From the NCBI GenBank assembly GCA_947496465.1, contig CANMCX010000016.1, positions 21,298-85,297 of the forward strand: DNA of 64,000 nucleotides, in the 5' to 3' direction. This document shows, one piece after another, positions 19,483-28,663 of this stretch. A model generated the notes under the pieces. That model made no database searches and was not told the DNA's origin. It worked only from the letters and a program-made list of their open reading frames with translations. Within the stretch, counting starts at the first letter, position 1. Every line of letters begins with the position of its first letter. The translations under genes and the position numbers were made by a program. This DNA comes from Marinifilum_A sediminis. GTDB lineage: Bacteria; Bacteroidota; Bacteroidia; Bacteroidales; Marinifilaceae.

Positions 19483-20190
19483 CTATCGGGTCATTAAATT
19501 AATATCACCCATTAATTTATCACGATAAGATTTACCAATTGGAATTGATTTAGGACCTCCATCTGTTTCAATTACAACAGAATTGTCTTCAATCATTTCA
19601 ATTTTGCTAAGATTTACAATGTAAGAGCGGTGAATTCTTGAAAATCTTGCCGCAGGCATTTTTTCTTCTATTGCCTTCATTGTAAAGTGAATTGTATACT
19701 TCTCTTGATAAGTATTCACTACTACATAATTCTCTAAGGCTTCAATCCATAAAATATCATCATAATTCAAACGAACCAATGATGAATTGCTCTTGATAAA
19801 AATTTCATTCTTATCCTGAACAAAGCCTACACTATTCTTATAGCGCTTATTAGCTTTACTTACGGCTTTAAAAAATCGACTATAACTAATCGGTTTCAAA
19901 AGATAATCAGTAACATCATATTCGAATGCTTCAAGAGCATATTGCTCTTTTGACGATATAATAATGATTTGAGGTGTAGTATTCAGGCTATTTAAAAACT
20001 CCATCCCACTCATTTCTGGCATTTCAATATCCAGAAAAATTAAGTCTACAGGCTCGTTTTTCTTTATGTTATTAATTGCATCAATCGCACTTGGATAAGA
20101 TGCTCCAAAAGTTAAAAAATCAGTTCTTTCAATGTAACTTTCAACTACCTTTCTCGAAAGTTTATCATCATCTATTACAACACAATTCAT
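19483..20190 (-). CDS. LytTR-family response regulator
   Basis: The N-terminal receiver domain (about 1-120) has the acidic pair DDD near the start, the phospho-acceptor Asp in LIFLDIEMPEMSG and the conserved Lys in YLLKPIS. The C-terminal LytTR DNA-binding domain (about 135-230) shows the usual IEALENYVVVNT and RIHRSYIVNL segments. The protein would activate or repress genes on phosphorylation. No histidine kinase is adjacent, so the partner lies elsewhere; LytTR regulators in this phylum usually pair with 5TM or TPR kinases. Confidence 0.92.
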   Translation of the reverse strand: MNCVVIDDDKLSRKVVESYIERTDFLTFGASYPSAIDAINNIKKNEPVDLIFLDIEMPEMSGMEFLNSLNTTPQIIIISSKEQYALEAFEYDVTDYLLKPISYSRFFKAVSKANKRYKNSVGFVQDKNEIFIKSNSSLVRLNYDDILWIEALENYVVVNTYQEKYTIHFTMKAIEEKMPAARFSRIHRSYIVNLSKIEMIEDNSVVIETDGGPKSIPIGKSYRDKLMGDINLMTR

Positions 20191-20230
20191 ATAGTGGGAT
20201 TATTTAAGGTCAAGAAAAAGGGAATAAATT

Positions 20231-20390
20231 TTATTTATCTACAGTAATATTGTCTTCATCAAAAATAACAATCTTTTTACCATTTCCGAAATATTTTCCA
20301 AAAATATTTACTGCTTTAAAATCCCAGGCTTAAAAAGACCAAAATCCTTTAAATCAAATGCTTTTATTTCGAAGAATAAACTCCTGAATC
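20231..20390 (-). pseudogene. Frameshifted C-terminal coding remnant
   Basis: The minus strand between the LytTR and TrmH genes encodes a 32-residue tail (AWDFKAVNIFGKYFGNGKK, then IVIFDEDNITVDK) ending in TAA at 20231, with codon use like real genes but no start codon; a TAA sits just before it. The neighbouring frame continues it upstream as KAFDLKDFGLFK up to the point of the shift. One added base in CTTTTTAAGCC would join them into one peptide. This looks like the broken end of a gene that once overlapped or preceded the trmH end. I do not recognise the family. Confidence 0.4.
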
Positions 20391-21043
20391 ATTTTATCTC
20401 CAGATCGGACTGTTTTTTTTAACCATTCTAATTTCAATTCTAGTTTTTCCACCTCACTCAGTTCCCAATTTACATTTGTCCTTCTAATTTCGGTAGACAA
20501 ATGATTCAAGACTAAGGCAGCTGATACCGAAATATTAAAACTCTCGGTAAAACCATACATGGGAATCTTCACAAATTCATCAGCATTATCCATAACAACA
20601 TCAGACAAACCTGTTAATTCAGTTCCAAAAAAGAATGCAGATTTCCCTTTTTGCAAGTCAAAATCGGGCAACAATACATCATTTGTATGGGGAGTAGTTG
20701 CTACGATTCTATATCCTTGTTTTTTTAGGCTTATTATCGTGTCTAAGGTATTTTCTTCTTTAGCATTATGCCTATGCAGGTCAACCCATTTTGAGGAGCC
20801 CATAACCACTTCTGGATTTAAAGTGTACTCATTCGAATTTTCTATCACATGCAAATCCTGGATTCCGAAACAATCACAGGATCGAATGACTGCACTAGCA
20901 TTTTGAGGCTGAAAAATATTCTCCAGGACAACAGTAATGTACTTCGTCCTGTTACAGATATTTTTATCGATTAAATCCAATCGATGTTCTGTTGTAAATT
21001 GTTCAAGAAAACGAACTGATTCGATTAGTTGTTGTTTTTCCAT
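20354..21043 (-). CDS. SpoU/TrmH-family RNA 2'-O-methyltransferase
   Basis: The enzyme is a SPOUT methyltransferase that adds a methyl group to a ribose 2'-OH in RNA using S-adenosylmethionine. The knot motifs are visible: FQPQNASAVIRSCDCFG (motif 1), FFFGTELTGLS (motif 2) and IPMYGFTESFNISVSAA (motif 3, with the Asn-Ile-Ser-Val-Ser-Ala run). The length of about 229 residues fits the TrmH tRNA Gm18 type, but rRNA targets are possible. The ATG at 21043 is preferred to the TTG two codons upstream. It sits next to the HU gene. Confidence 0.88.
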   Translation of the reverse strand: MEKQQLIESVRFLEQFTTEHRLDLIDKNICNRTKYITVVLENIFQPQNASAVIRSCDCFGIQDLHVIENSNEYTLNPEVVMGSSKWVDLHRHNAKEENTLDTIISLKKQGYRIVATTPHTNDVLLPDFDLQKGKSAFFFGTELTGLSDVVMDNADEFVKIPMYGFTESFNISVSAALVLNHLSTEIRRTNVNWELSEVEKLELKLEWLKKTVRSGDKMIQEFILRNKSI

Positions 21044-21114
21044 TCTCAAAATTTAGGGTATAAAAAAAAGGAGGTATTGCTACACCCCCTCAATTTCGTT
21101 TGACTTACAATTAT

Positions 21115-21387
21115 CTATTGTACAGAGTCAGCTAATTCTGAACCAGCCTTAAATTTAATAACCTTTTTAGCTGGAATATTAATTGGCTTACCAGTTTGTG
21201 GATTTCTACCAGTTCTAGCATCACGCTTTGAAACTGAAAAAGAACCGAATCCTACAAGAGCTACTCTATCGTCGCCTTTTAATGCTTCAGTTGTAGTTTC
21301 GATAAAAGCATCTAGTGCTTTTTTAGAATCAGCTTTAGTCAAACCAGCTTTGCTAGCAATTGCATCAATTAATTGAGCTTTGTTCAT
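21115..21387 (-). CDS. hup: HU-family DNA-binding protein
   Basis: A 90-residue histone-like protein that bends DNA and helps compact the nucleoid. It starts with MNKAQLIDAIA and shows the DNA-arm core GFGSFSVSKRDARTGRNPQTG with the intercalating Pro of NPQTG, so it fits the HU/IHF family at normal length. It has its own promoter (21439-21469), and an initial untranslated leader of about 45 bases. In most Bacteroidetes such short HU genes are strongly expressed, which fits the consensus promoter. Confidence 0.96.
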   Translation of the reverse strand: MNKAQLIDAIASKAGLTKADSKKALDAFIETTTEALKGDDRVALVGFGSFSVSKRDARTGRNPQTGKPINIPAKKVIKFKAGSELADSVQ

Positions 21388-21805
21388 AACTTTATAAAAT
21401 TTTAGGGTTAAAAAATGCTTTTAAATTTGAATCATATACAAATATAAAGGATTTCTGAACGTTTGCAAATTTCAGTTAGGAAAAAATATTAAAAAATCGT
21501 TTTTACAAACATCAACATAATAATAAGCTCTATTTTTACAAAAGCCCCTTTTAATGTATGAAACAGGATTATTTATTAAATCATAACAGAATTTATCTCA
21601 ACAATTAATTTAACTCAATACAATTTACGACAAGCGTTTCACAATTAAAACAATCAACAAAACCTCAAACAAAAACCTCTTCGCTCCTCATTACGAGCAC
21701 CTTACGTGACCTCATGCATTTCACCCGACTATTAAACATGTTCTCATATATTTGAAAAACAAAGAGTAAGCAAATTCCTTACTTTTGATCTTATCCAATA
21801 TCATA
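21388..21805. other. Intergenic region between HU and thrC
   Basis: Apart from the HU promoter, and a weak hairpin after thrC (AGTAAG at 21765 with CTTACT at 21778, with T-rich sequence beyond it on the minus strand) that could be the thr operon terminator, I see nothing. There is no plausible gene in either strand. Confidence 0.5.
21439..21469 (-). promoter_or_regulatory. Bacteroidetes-type promoter of the HU gene
   Basis: Reading the minus strand, TTTG (21466-21469) is followed after 19 bases by TATATTTG (21439-21446). This fits the -33 TTTG and -7 TAnnTTTG elements of the Bacteroidetes primary sigma factor. The inferred start lies near 21432. Confidence 0.8.
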
Positions 21806-23101
21806 TTAACTATTTAATAATTGGTTTTTGAGGTCAGAATACTCCCTCCCAATCAGAATACTATTTTTTTCCTTCTGAAGGCATTCTTTCAGATATGTTG
21901 GAATTTCCACCTCCACTTCTATTGCTTTTTCCACAGTATCCTTAAATTTAGCAGGATGTGCCGTCTCCAAAAAGACACCAATCTCATTCTCTTTATTGAT
22001 GTGCTTTTTCAATCCAAGATAGCCAACTGCTCCATGAGGATCTAAAATATACTTATAATTGCTATAAACTTCAGACATTACCTTTTCTGTTTCTTGATCA
22101 GAAAACCAAGCTCCTTTAATGTCTTTAATAATTTCGAAATGCTCTTCTCGATACAGCTCCATCATCCGGGCAAAATTACTTGGTGCTCCCACATCCATAG
22201 CATTTGAAATGGTTTGGACCGATTCTTTCGGCTCATAATTTCCATGTTCCAAATAATCAGGGACAACCTTATTCTTATTCGCTGAAGCCACAAATCTCTT
22301 TATTGGCAGTCCCATTTGTTTTGCCAACAAACCGCCAGTTAAATTGCCATAATTTCCACTTGGTACCGATACAACAATATCCTTATCACGATTCTGTAGT
22401 TGAGCCAAGATATAGAAATAGTAAAAACTCTGAGGAAGTAATCGGGCGATATTAATTGAGTTAGCCGATGTAAGTTTCATTTTTTTATTTAGATCCTCAT
22501 CGGCAAAGGCTTGTTTTACCAAAGCCTGACAATCATCAAATGTACCATCAACCTCCAGGGCAGAAATATTTTGTCCCATTGTAGTCAACTGTTGCTCCTG
22601 AATTTTACTAACCTTCCCTTTAGGATAAAGTATGATAACACTTACGCCTTCTACTCCAAGAAATCCATTTGCAACCGCACTTCCTGTATCTCCTGAAGTG
22701 GCAACAAGAATGGTAACATCCTCCTTGTTTTGTTTTGCAAATGCACTTAAACAACGACTCATAAATCTTGCCCCCACATCCTTAAAAGCACATGTTGGAC
22801 CATGAAACAATTCAAGGCTATAAACTCCTTCTTCTATTTTAATCAGAGGAATAGGAAAATTAAATACTTCTTCTGTTATATTTTTTAGTTCTTCGTGGCT
22901 GATGTCCTCACCAACAAAATGCTTCGCCACCTCAAAACCTATTTCTGCCATACTCATATCCGGTAAATTATCGAAAAACTCTTTCTCTAATTTTGGTATT
23001 GATATTGGGAAAAATAAACCTTTATCTGGAGCCAAGCCTTTTATAACAGCTTCTTTAAATCCGTATCGTAAATCTTTATTATTTGTACTAAAATATTCCA
23101 T
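21806..23101 (-). CDS. thrC: Threonine synthase
   Basis: It converts O-phosphohomoserine to threonine with PLP, the last step of threonine synthesis. The protein shows the PLP-binding Lys in FHGPTCAFKDVGARF, the phosphate-binding ATSGDTGSAVANGF, and SVPSGNYGNLTGG. The length of 431 residues matches the bacterial long form. It is the third gene of thrA-thrB-thrC and begins 26 nt after thrB. Any transcript attenuation would act upstream of thrA. Confidence 0.96.
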   Translation of the reverse strand: MEYFSTNNKDLRYGFKEAVIKGLAPDKGLFFPISIPKLEKEFFDNLPDMSMAEIGFEVAKHFVGEDISHEELKNITEEVFNFPIPLIKIEEGVYSLELFHGPTCAFKDVGARFMSRCLSAFAKQNKEDVTILVATSGDTGSAVANGFLGVEGVSVIILYPKGKVSKIQEQQLTTMGQNISALEVDGTFDDCQALVKQAFADEDLNKKMKLTSANSINIARLLPQSFYYFYILAQLQNRDKDIVVSVPSGNYGNLTGGLLAKQMGLPIKRFVASANKNKVVPDYLEHGNYEPKESVQTISNAMDVGAPSNFARMMELYREEHFEIIKDIKGAWFSDQETEKVMSEVYSNYKYILDPHGAVGYLGLKKHINKENEIGVFLETAHPAKFKDTVEKAIEVEVEIPTYLKECLQKEKNSILIGREYSDLKNQLLNS

Positions 23102-23127
23102 TGTTCTTTCTTTTCAGGATACCACTT

Positions 23128-24054
23128 TTATAATACTCTAACTCCTCCATCACTAACTTTGGACACATATATCTTGTAATCCAATTCTGTTTTTCTATAG
23201 GCGGTATCCATTGCCGTTGCAATTACGTCAGCAGAATCTTTACCTTCAGCCAAAGCAAACACCGATGGTCCTGAACCAGAAATAGAACAGCCCAAAGCAC
23301 CTGCTTCCATAACCGAAAGTTTCAATTCATCGAACTCAGGAATTAATACCTTTCTTTGTGGCTCAACAATATGATCCTCTAATGATCTTCCAATCAATTC
23401 ATAATTTGAAGTATACAATCCCGACATCAGACCGGCCACATTTCCCCATTGACGAATAGCTTTCTTCATTGAAACTTCAGGAGATAACAACTCACGCGAT
23501 TCTTTTGTTTTGATCTCAATTTGTGGATGAATAACAACACACCATAAATCTTTAGGCGGCTGAATGTGGATTACATCCAATGGATTGTATCCGCGAATTA
23601 AACAGAAACCACCTAAAGTAGCTGGTGCTGCATTATCAGCATGAACATCACCCGATGCAACTTCCTCTCCTTTCATAGCAAAATCAACCAATTCCATTCT
23701 GCTATAAGGATTTCCCAACAATTCATTTACTGCTACAACTGCTCCTGCAGCACTTGCTGCACTCGATCCTATCCCACTTCCTGGTTTAATATTCTTTACA
23801 ATTTCAACATCAAAGCCCTGATTACTCTTTAAATCATCGAGAAGTGCCTGAATGGCAACTCCTGCAACATTCTTCTTTGGATCTGTTGGTAAATTCTCAT
23901 AACCGTTAACGGGAGCAATAACGATCTTCTTTTTATCATTTTTACTTACTACCATTTCATCTCCCACCCCATCGATGGCAAATCCTAATATATCGAAACC
24001 GCAACCAACATTAGAAACGCTACCTGGGGCAAAAACTTTTACTGATTCTGACAT
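23128..24054 (-). CDS. thrB: Homoserine kinase
   Basis: It phosphorylates homoserine using ATP to give O-phosphohomoserine. It is a GHMP kinase: the ATP loop is PGSGIGSSAASAAGAV near residue 90, with an N-terminal FAPGSVSNVGCGFD and a late GCSISGSGPSVFA. The length of 308 residues is normal. It sits between thrA and thrC, 78 nt after thrA, matching the pathway order. Confidence 0.96.
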   Translation of the reverse strand: MSESVKVFAPGSVSNVGCGFDILGFAIDGVGDEMVVSKNDKKKIVIAPVNGYENLPTDPKKNVAGVAIQALLDDLKSNQGFDVEIVKNIKPGSGIGSSAASAAGAVVAVNELLGNPYSRMELVDFAMKGEEVASGDVHADNAAPATLGGFCLIRGYNPLDVIHIQPPKDLWCVVIHPQIEIKTKESRELLSPEVSMKKAIRQWGNVAGLMSGLYTSNYELIGRSLEDHIVEPQRKVLIPEFDELKLSVMEAGALGCSISGSGPSVFALAEGKDSADVIATAMDTAYRKTELDYKIYVSKVSDGGVRVL

Positions 24055-24132
24055 GTATTTCAGATTTTTGCTGTCAGCAATTTACTTCCAGCTTTATTTT
24101 AAAATTACTTTATCTTCAATGATAACAGGCAG

Positions 24133-26565
24133 TTAACTGCTTATTCTGATGATATCTCCAAAAATACCACAGGCTGTCACCTCTGCTCCAGCTCCAGCGC
24201 CTTTCACTATTAATGGTTGGTCATCATACCATATTGTATTCAATGAAATCACATTGTCTTTTCCATGAATATCATAGAATGGGTGATCCGGCGTTACCTC
24301 TTTCATACCTACATTTGCTTTACCATCTTTAAATGAAGCAATGTATCGGTATCGGATATTTTTCTCTTTCATCACCTTCCGCCATCCTTCAAAGTAATCG
24401 TTATTTGTTTCTAAATCTTTCAATAACTCTTCAGCAGTACTTCCGTTTAAACACGATTTAGGAATCATTGGCTGATGTTCTACATCTTCCACCTCCAACG
24501 GATAGCCAGCTTCTCTCGATAAAATCAATAATTTTCTAAGCACATCCATACCACTTAAATCAATCTTAGGATCCGGTTCAGTAAATCCCTGTTCCATTGC
24601 CATTTTAACTGCCTCAGAAAAGGATTTACCATTATTGAATTCATTCATGATGAAATTCAAACTTCCGGAAACAACCGCATCAATACCTACAATTTTATCG
24701 CCAGTATCAATCAAGTTATTGATCGTATTTATTACGGGCAAACCTGCACCAACATTACTTTCAAACATGAATTCAACGTTGTGCTTTTTAGCCGCCATTT
24801 TTATTCTTTTGTAATTTTCAAAATCTGAGGAGGCTGCAATCTTATTACAAGCGACAATCGAAACAGTTGAATTTAAAACTTGCTGGTAAATTTTACTTAC
24901 ATGTTCGCTTGCCGTTATATCAACAAAAACGCTATTGCGTAGGTTTGCCTGATCCATTCTTTGAACAAATTCTTGCAAATCGGCTGGCTCACCCTCAACA
25001 TTCAACTTTTCAGACCAATTCGTAAGTAATTTTTCATCATCTGAAAAATACATTTTTCTGCTATTGCTAATTCCGCGAACAATTAACTGTATTCCCTTTT
25101 CCTCTATTAAAAAATCATATTGATTTTTAATGAATTCAAGCAGCTTACTTCCAACATTTCCAACTCCAGCAATATACAGATTTACCTTTTTATAAGTGGT
25201 ATCGAAGAATTCCTCATGAATAACATTCAAAACTTTTTTGATATCCTTGGTTGGAACCATAAAAGTCAGATTCATTTCGTTTCCTCCCTGAGCCATAGCA
25301 CGAATGTTTACGCCATTCTTCCCAAGAACACTAAACACTTTACCTGATATTCCCGGTGTAAATCCCATATCTTCACCAACGATAGCAACAATTGAAAGAT
25401 CTTCCTCCACTCCCGGATCATTTACCAAGTTCATTTTAATCTCCATAGCAAACTCATCACGAACTGCTTCAATTGCCTGTTCCGAATCATCCTTATGAAT
25501 TCCAACACTTATGCTATGTTCCGAAGATGCCTGAGTAATAAGAACAACATTAATTTTACTTAGAGCCAAACAAGTAAAAAATCGAGATGCAAAACCACTT
25601 ATCCCAACCATACCACTACCAGATAAAGTAAACAAGTTGATATTATTTACAGAAGATAATCCTCTAACAACGGAACGAATCTCGCCAGGAGTTTTACTTA
25701 TTAAAGTTCCTTCATCCTTTGGTGCAAAAGTGTTTTTTATTCGAACATTAATCTGATTCTGAACAACTGGAATCAATGTTGGAGGGTAAATAACCTTTGC
25801 TCCAAAATGGGAAAGTTCCATGGCTTCCTGAAAAGACATTCTCTTGATTGGCTTAGCTTGCGATACCAATCTCGGATCAGCATTATACATACCACTCACA
25901 TCGGTCCAAATTTCAAGCTCCGAACAACTTAAGCCTGCAGCTAATATTGCAGCGGTATAATCCGATCCTCCTCGTCCTAAAAGAGTCATTTCGCCTTTCT
26001 GCCCCGAAGCAATAAAGCCAGGAAAAACAGCAACCTCAAAATCCTTTTGTTTAATCGATTCAAGGTTTTCATTAGTTTGCTCGCTATTCAGATAAACTCC
26101 CTTGCCATTTTGGGTTTTAATAAACTCTCTCGAATCACAATAAATAGCATCAATTCCTGACACCTTAAGATATTCTGAAATAATAGCAGATGACAACAAT
26201 TCCCCGGACCCCATAACAGTACTTCTCACTTTCTCCGAAATATCCTGAAGTAAATAGACACCCTTTAAAACTTCCTCAAGTTCATTAAACTTGATTTTTA
26301 CAGTATCACAAACCTTACCTGATAAATATAATTCTTGAATAACTCCAAAGTGCCTATTCTTTAAATTCTCTAAAGCCTTCTCGTAATCTTTGTTTCGATC
26401 ACAAGACAAACTAATGCATCGTTCCAAATCATCTGTAACTCCGCCAAAAGCTGACACAACTACAACTTGCTTACAGCTCTCATTATTCTGCTTAATGATT
26501 TCCATTACCCGTTTGCAATTTTCTGCATTAGCAACCGAGCTTCCTCCAAATTTTAAAACTTTCAT
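24133..26565 (-). CDS. thrA: Bifunctional aspartate kinase / homoserine dehydrogenase
   Basis: One chain carries the first and third steps of the path from aspartate to homoserine. The kinase (about 1-290) begins KFGGSSVANAENC and holds GRGGSDYTAA. Two ACT-type regulatory segments follow (about 310-450), the usual site of feedback by threonine. The dehydrogenase (about 460-810) has the NAD(P) loop AGVGNVGSKL and the catalytic region GSLNFIMNEF. The length of 810 residues fits ThrA. The start ATG at 26565 is followed by thrB and thrC in the same direction, giving the complete threonine branch in one operon. No Thr-rich leader peptide was found upstream. Confidence 0.97.
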   Translation of the reverse strand: MKVLKFGGSSVANAENCKRVMEIIKQNNESCKQVVVVSAFGGVTDDLERCISLSCDRNKDYEKALENLKNRHFGVIQELYLSGKVCDTVKIKFNELEEVLKGVYLLQDISEKVRSTVMGSGELLSSAIISEYLKVSGIDAIYCDSREFIKTQNGKGVYLNSEQTNENLESIKQKDFEVAVFPGFIASGQKGEMTLLGRGGSDYTAAILAAGLSCSELEIWTDVSGMYNADPRLVSQAKPIKRMSFQEAMELSHFGAKVIYPPTLIPVVQNQINVRIKNTFAPKDEGTLISKTPGEIRSVVRGLSSVNNINLFTLSGSGMVGISGFASRFFTCLALSKINVVLITQASSEHSISVGIHKDDSEQAIEAVRDEFAMEIKMNLVNDPGVEEDLSIVAIVGEDMGFTPGISGKVFSVLGKNGVNIRAMAQGGNEMNLTFMVPTKDIKKVLNVIHEEFFDTTYKKVNLYIAGVGNVGSKLLEFIKNQYDFLIEEKGIQLIVRGISNSRKMYFSDDEKLLTNWSEKLNVEGEPADLQEFVQRMDQANLRNSVFVDITASEHVSKIYQQVLNSTVSIVACNKIAASSDFENYKRIKMAAKKHNVEFMFESNVGAGLPVINTINNLIDTGDKIVGIDAVVSGSLNFIMNEFNNGKSFSEAVKMAMEQGFTEPDPKIDLSGMDVLRKLLILSREAGYPLEVEDVEHQPMIPKSCLNGSTAEELLKDLETNNDYFEGWRKVMKEKNIRYRYIASFKDGKANVGMKEVTPDHPFYDIHGKDNVISLNTIWYDDQPLIVKGAGAGAEVTACGIFGDIIRISS

Positions 26566-27161
26566 GTTTTTGATTTCTTCTGATGACTTCCTCTCCGTAC
26601 AAATGTCAATTCTATCATCAATTATTAAATATTGGTTATAGTTAAATTAATAGTCTAACACAAAGAAAATTACGCGATATTATTGTGGTTGCATAATTCT
26701 ATTTATGAACTTTTGAGTATAAACTCTCCCCTTTGGTGATATGTAATTATATAAACCCCCTAAAGGGTTGTTGTGGTAGGTGTAATTGTTGCAGTAATAT
26801 TCATCGAAATAAAATGCATAGAATAGCGCATACCTCTAGTTGGCATGTGCATCATTGATTCTATGTTAGTCATTTTATTCATTATTTGATATTACCTCAT
26901 TCTTAAGAGAATCAAATATAGAAATTTTTTAAAGTAGAATACCGAAATCACTGAAAATCTTTCGAAAAAATAACACAGAATTAACATCATCACACTTTAT
27001 TACAGCCAATAAAACTTGTTGATTAACGAATCATTTTAAAAATAGCAACTGCCAAATCACCAATATTAATAACTATTTACCAGTCGTTTAATAAATCTTA
27101 ATTAGAATCATTCCATATAAAAGTCGTAAATTGGGTTTTTATTCACTAAAACATATTTGTC
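26566..27161. other. Divergent intergenic region upstream of thrA
   Basis: This 596-base gap separates thrA (leftwards) from a secreted protein gene (rightwards), so it should hold both promoters. I could not find a full TTTG/TAnnTTTG pair for either. I looked for a leader peptide with threonine or isoleucine codons and saw none. A short inverted repeat (AACCC...GGGTT around 26755-26771) is too weak to call. Confidence 0.5.
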
Positions 27162-27893
27162 ATGAAAAAGAGGATTATGCTCTTGTCTGCGTTTTTGTTT
27201 TTTGCATTTATCGCATTTGGACAGGAGAAAGAGGAGAAAAAGACGATTGTAGTAGAAAGTGTTTACATTTTACCTAAAAGAGGTATGGCTGACGAATTTG
27301 AAAAAGCCATTAAATCTCACAACGAAAAATTCCACCCTGAAGGAGATCATGTTGCTGGTTTAAGAAGAGTAGATTACGGTTTGAAAGCTGGCTGGTACGT
27401 CTGGATAATGGGACCTACCACCTACGCCGCATTAGATTCCAGACCAACAAAAGAAAATGGTCATGAAGAAGATTGGAATAAAAATATTGATCCGTTAGTT
27501 GAAAAATATGGTGCTGTTAGCTTATGGAATTTTAACGAGAAACTCTCCTTTGGAAAAGATCTTGTTATGAATTCTAAACATTACGAAGCATGGGCAGTTG
27601 ATTTAAAAAGAGGTCAGTATTACAGGTTTAAAGCTATTGCAAAGAAACTCATGAAAACTTCTGAAAATCTCGGAGTTGCCTTTTTGGTTTTTAACAATCC
27701 ACTTCATACTCCTAAAAGTGCAGATATTGGATTGGTTTGGAATTTTGACAGTTATGAAGCCTGGTCGCAGGACATTGGATTTATGAAAGAGTTTGAAAAA
27801 TTATATGGTAAGGGAAGTTGGCAAAACATGCTTGATGAATGGTATGACATTCTTGTTGATTACAATGCTGAGCTTCGAACAATTGTAAAATAA
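27162..27893 (+). CDS. Secreted protein, possible duplicated alpha-beta barrel fold
   Basis: A signal peptide (IMLLSAFLFFAFIAFGQ) is followed by a mature domain of about 220 residues. Two similar stretches (VYILPKRGMADEFEKAIKSH and AVDLKRGQYYRFKAIAKKLM) are spaced by about 110 residues, each with a strand then a long helix. This recalls a duplicated dimeric alpha-beta barrel (NIPSNAP/ABM-like) unit. I do not recognise a specific family and no catalytic residues are clear. It is a single gene with its own terminator, preceded by a long gap. Confidence 0.65.
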   Translation: MKKRIMLLSAFLFFAFIAFGQEKEEKKTIVVESVYILPKRGMADEFEKAIKSHNEKFHPEGDHVAGLRRVDYGLKAGWYVWIMGPTTYAALDSRPTKENGHEEDWNKNIDPLVEKYGAVSLWNFNEKLSFGKDLVMNSKHYEAWAVDLKRGQYYRFKAIAKKLMKTSENLGVAFLVFNNPLHTPKSADIGLVWNFDSYEAWSQDIGFMKEFEKLYGKGSWQNMLDEWYDILVDYNAELRTIVK

Positions 27894-27914
27894 TAAGCAT
27901 TTTTTTTCGATAAT

Positions 27915-27950
27915 AATACCGATAAGATATTTCTTATCGGTATTTTTTAT
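27915..27950 (+). terminator. Intrinsic terminator
   Basis: The 12-bp stem AATACCGATAAG with CTTATCGGTATT is followed by TTTTT, 20 bases after the stop of the secreted protein gene. Confidence 0.9.
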
Positions 27951-28012
27951 TTCCCCTTTGGATATTCAAAAATGATGATAATATTTGTATTACACATTCA
28001 AAACAAAGCAAA

Positions 28013-28663
28013 ATGATAAAAGGAGTAGTATTTGATCTTGATGGCACTCTAGCCAATTCGATTGAAGATATCGCAGATTCGATGAACAAAGTACTAATAG
28101 AAAAAGATTTCCCAACACACGATTACTCCACATACAAAACCTTTGTTGGTAGAGGCGTTAAAACATTGGTAGAAAATGCACTTCCGGAAAATCACAGAAC
28201 AGAGTCTGAAATTCTATCGAGCTTTAATCGCATGATGAAAGTATATGATGAGAATTGTATTGTTAAAACTTGCTTGTATCCAGGTATCCCAGAATTGTTG
28301 ACCAGTCTAAGTGAAAAAAATATTAAAATCGCCGTTTTCTCGAATAAGGCAAATGAATTAACTCAAAAAGTAGTTAAAGTGCTGCTAGCCGATTGGAAAC
28401 TTGAACATGTATTAGGCGCAGGTGGAGATATTCCAAGAAAGCCAGACCCAAAAGGTGCTTTACTAATAAGTGAAAAAATGGGAATTCCTCCTGAGGAATT
28501 GATTTACGTAGGCGATTCAGGCGTAGATATGGAAACTGCACACAATTCTGGAATGCATGCAGCTGGCGTTCTTTGGGGATTTAGAGATATGGAAGAACTT
28601 CTTGAGAATGGTGCCCAAACTATTCTTGAGCACCCTATGGATTTAATCAAATCCTTAACTTAA
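28013..28663 (+). CDS. HAD-family hydrolase, phosphoglycolate phosphatase-like
   Basis: A haloacid dehalogenase superfamily phosphatase of 216 residues. Motif I is FDLDGTLANS with the nucleophile Asp, motif II FSNKANE, motif III Lys in RKPDPKGA, and motif IV YVGDSGVDMETA. The helical cap between motifs I and II is the type C1 fold found in Gph and related phosphatases that remove phosphate from small metabolites. The stop overlaps the convergent cation transporter stop by a shared TTAA. Confidence 0.88.
   Translation: MIKGVVFDLDGTLANSIEDIADSMNKVLIEKDFPTHDYSTYKTFVGRGVKTLVENALPENHRTESEILSSFNRMMKVYDENCIVKTCLYPGIPELLTSLSEKNIKIAVFSNKANELTQKVVKVLLADWKLEHVLGAGGDIPRKPDPKGALLISEKMGIPPEELIYVGDSGVDMETAHNSGMHAAGVLWGFRDMEELLENGAQTILEHPMDLIKSLT

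Noticed and set aside
19483..20190. LytTR regulator paired with the sensor kinase at the window start
   Set aside because: They are 16 kb apart with no shared operon, and LytTR regulators in this phylum usually pair with another kinase class.
26566..26700. Threonine attenuator with leader peptide upstream of thrA
   Set aside because: The only short frame upstream (ATG CAA CCA CAA TAA) has no threonine or isoleucine codons and no terminator pair could be made.
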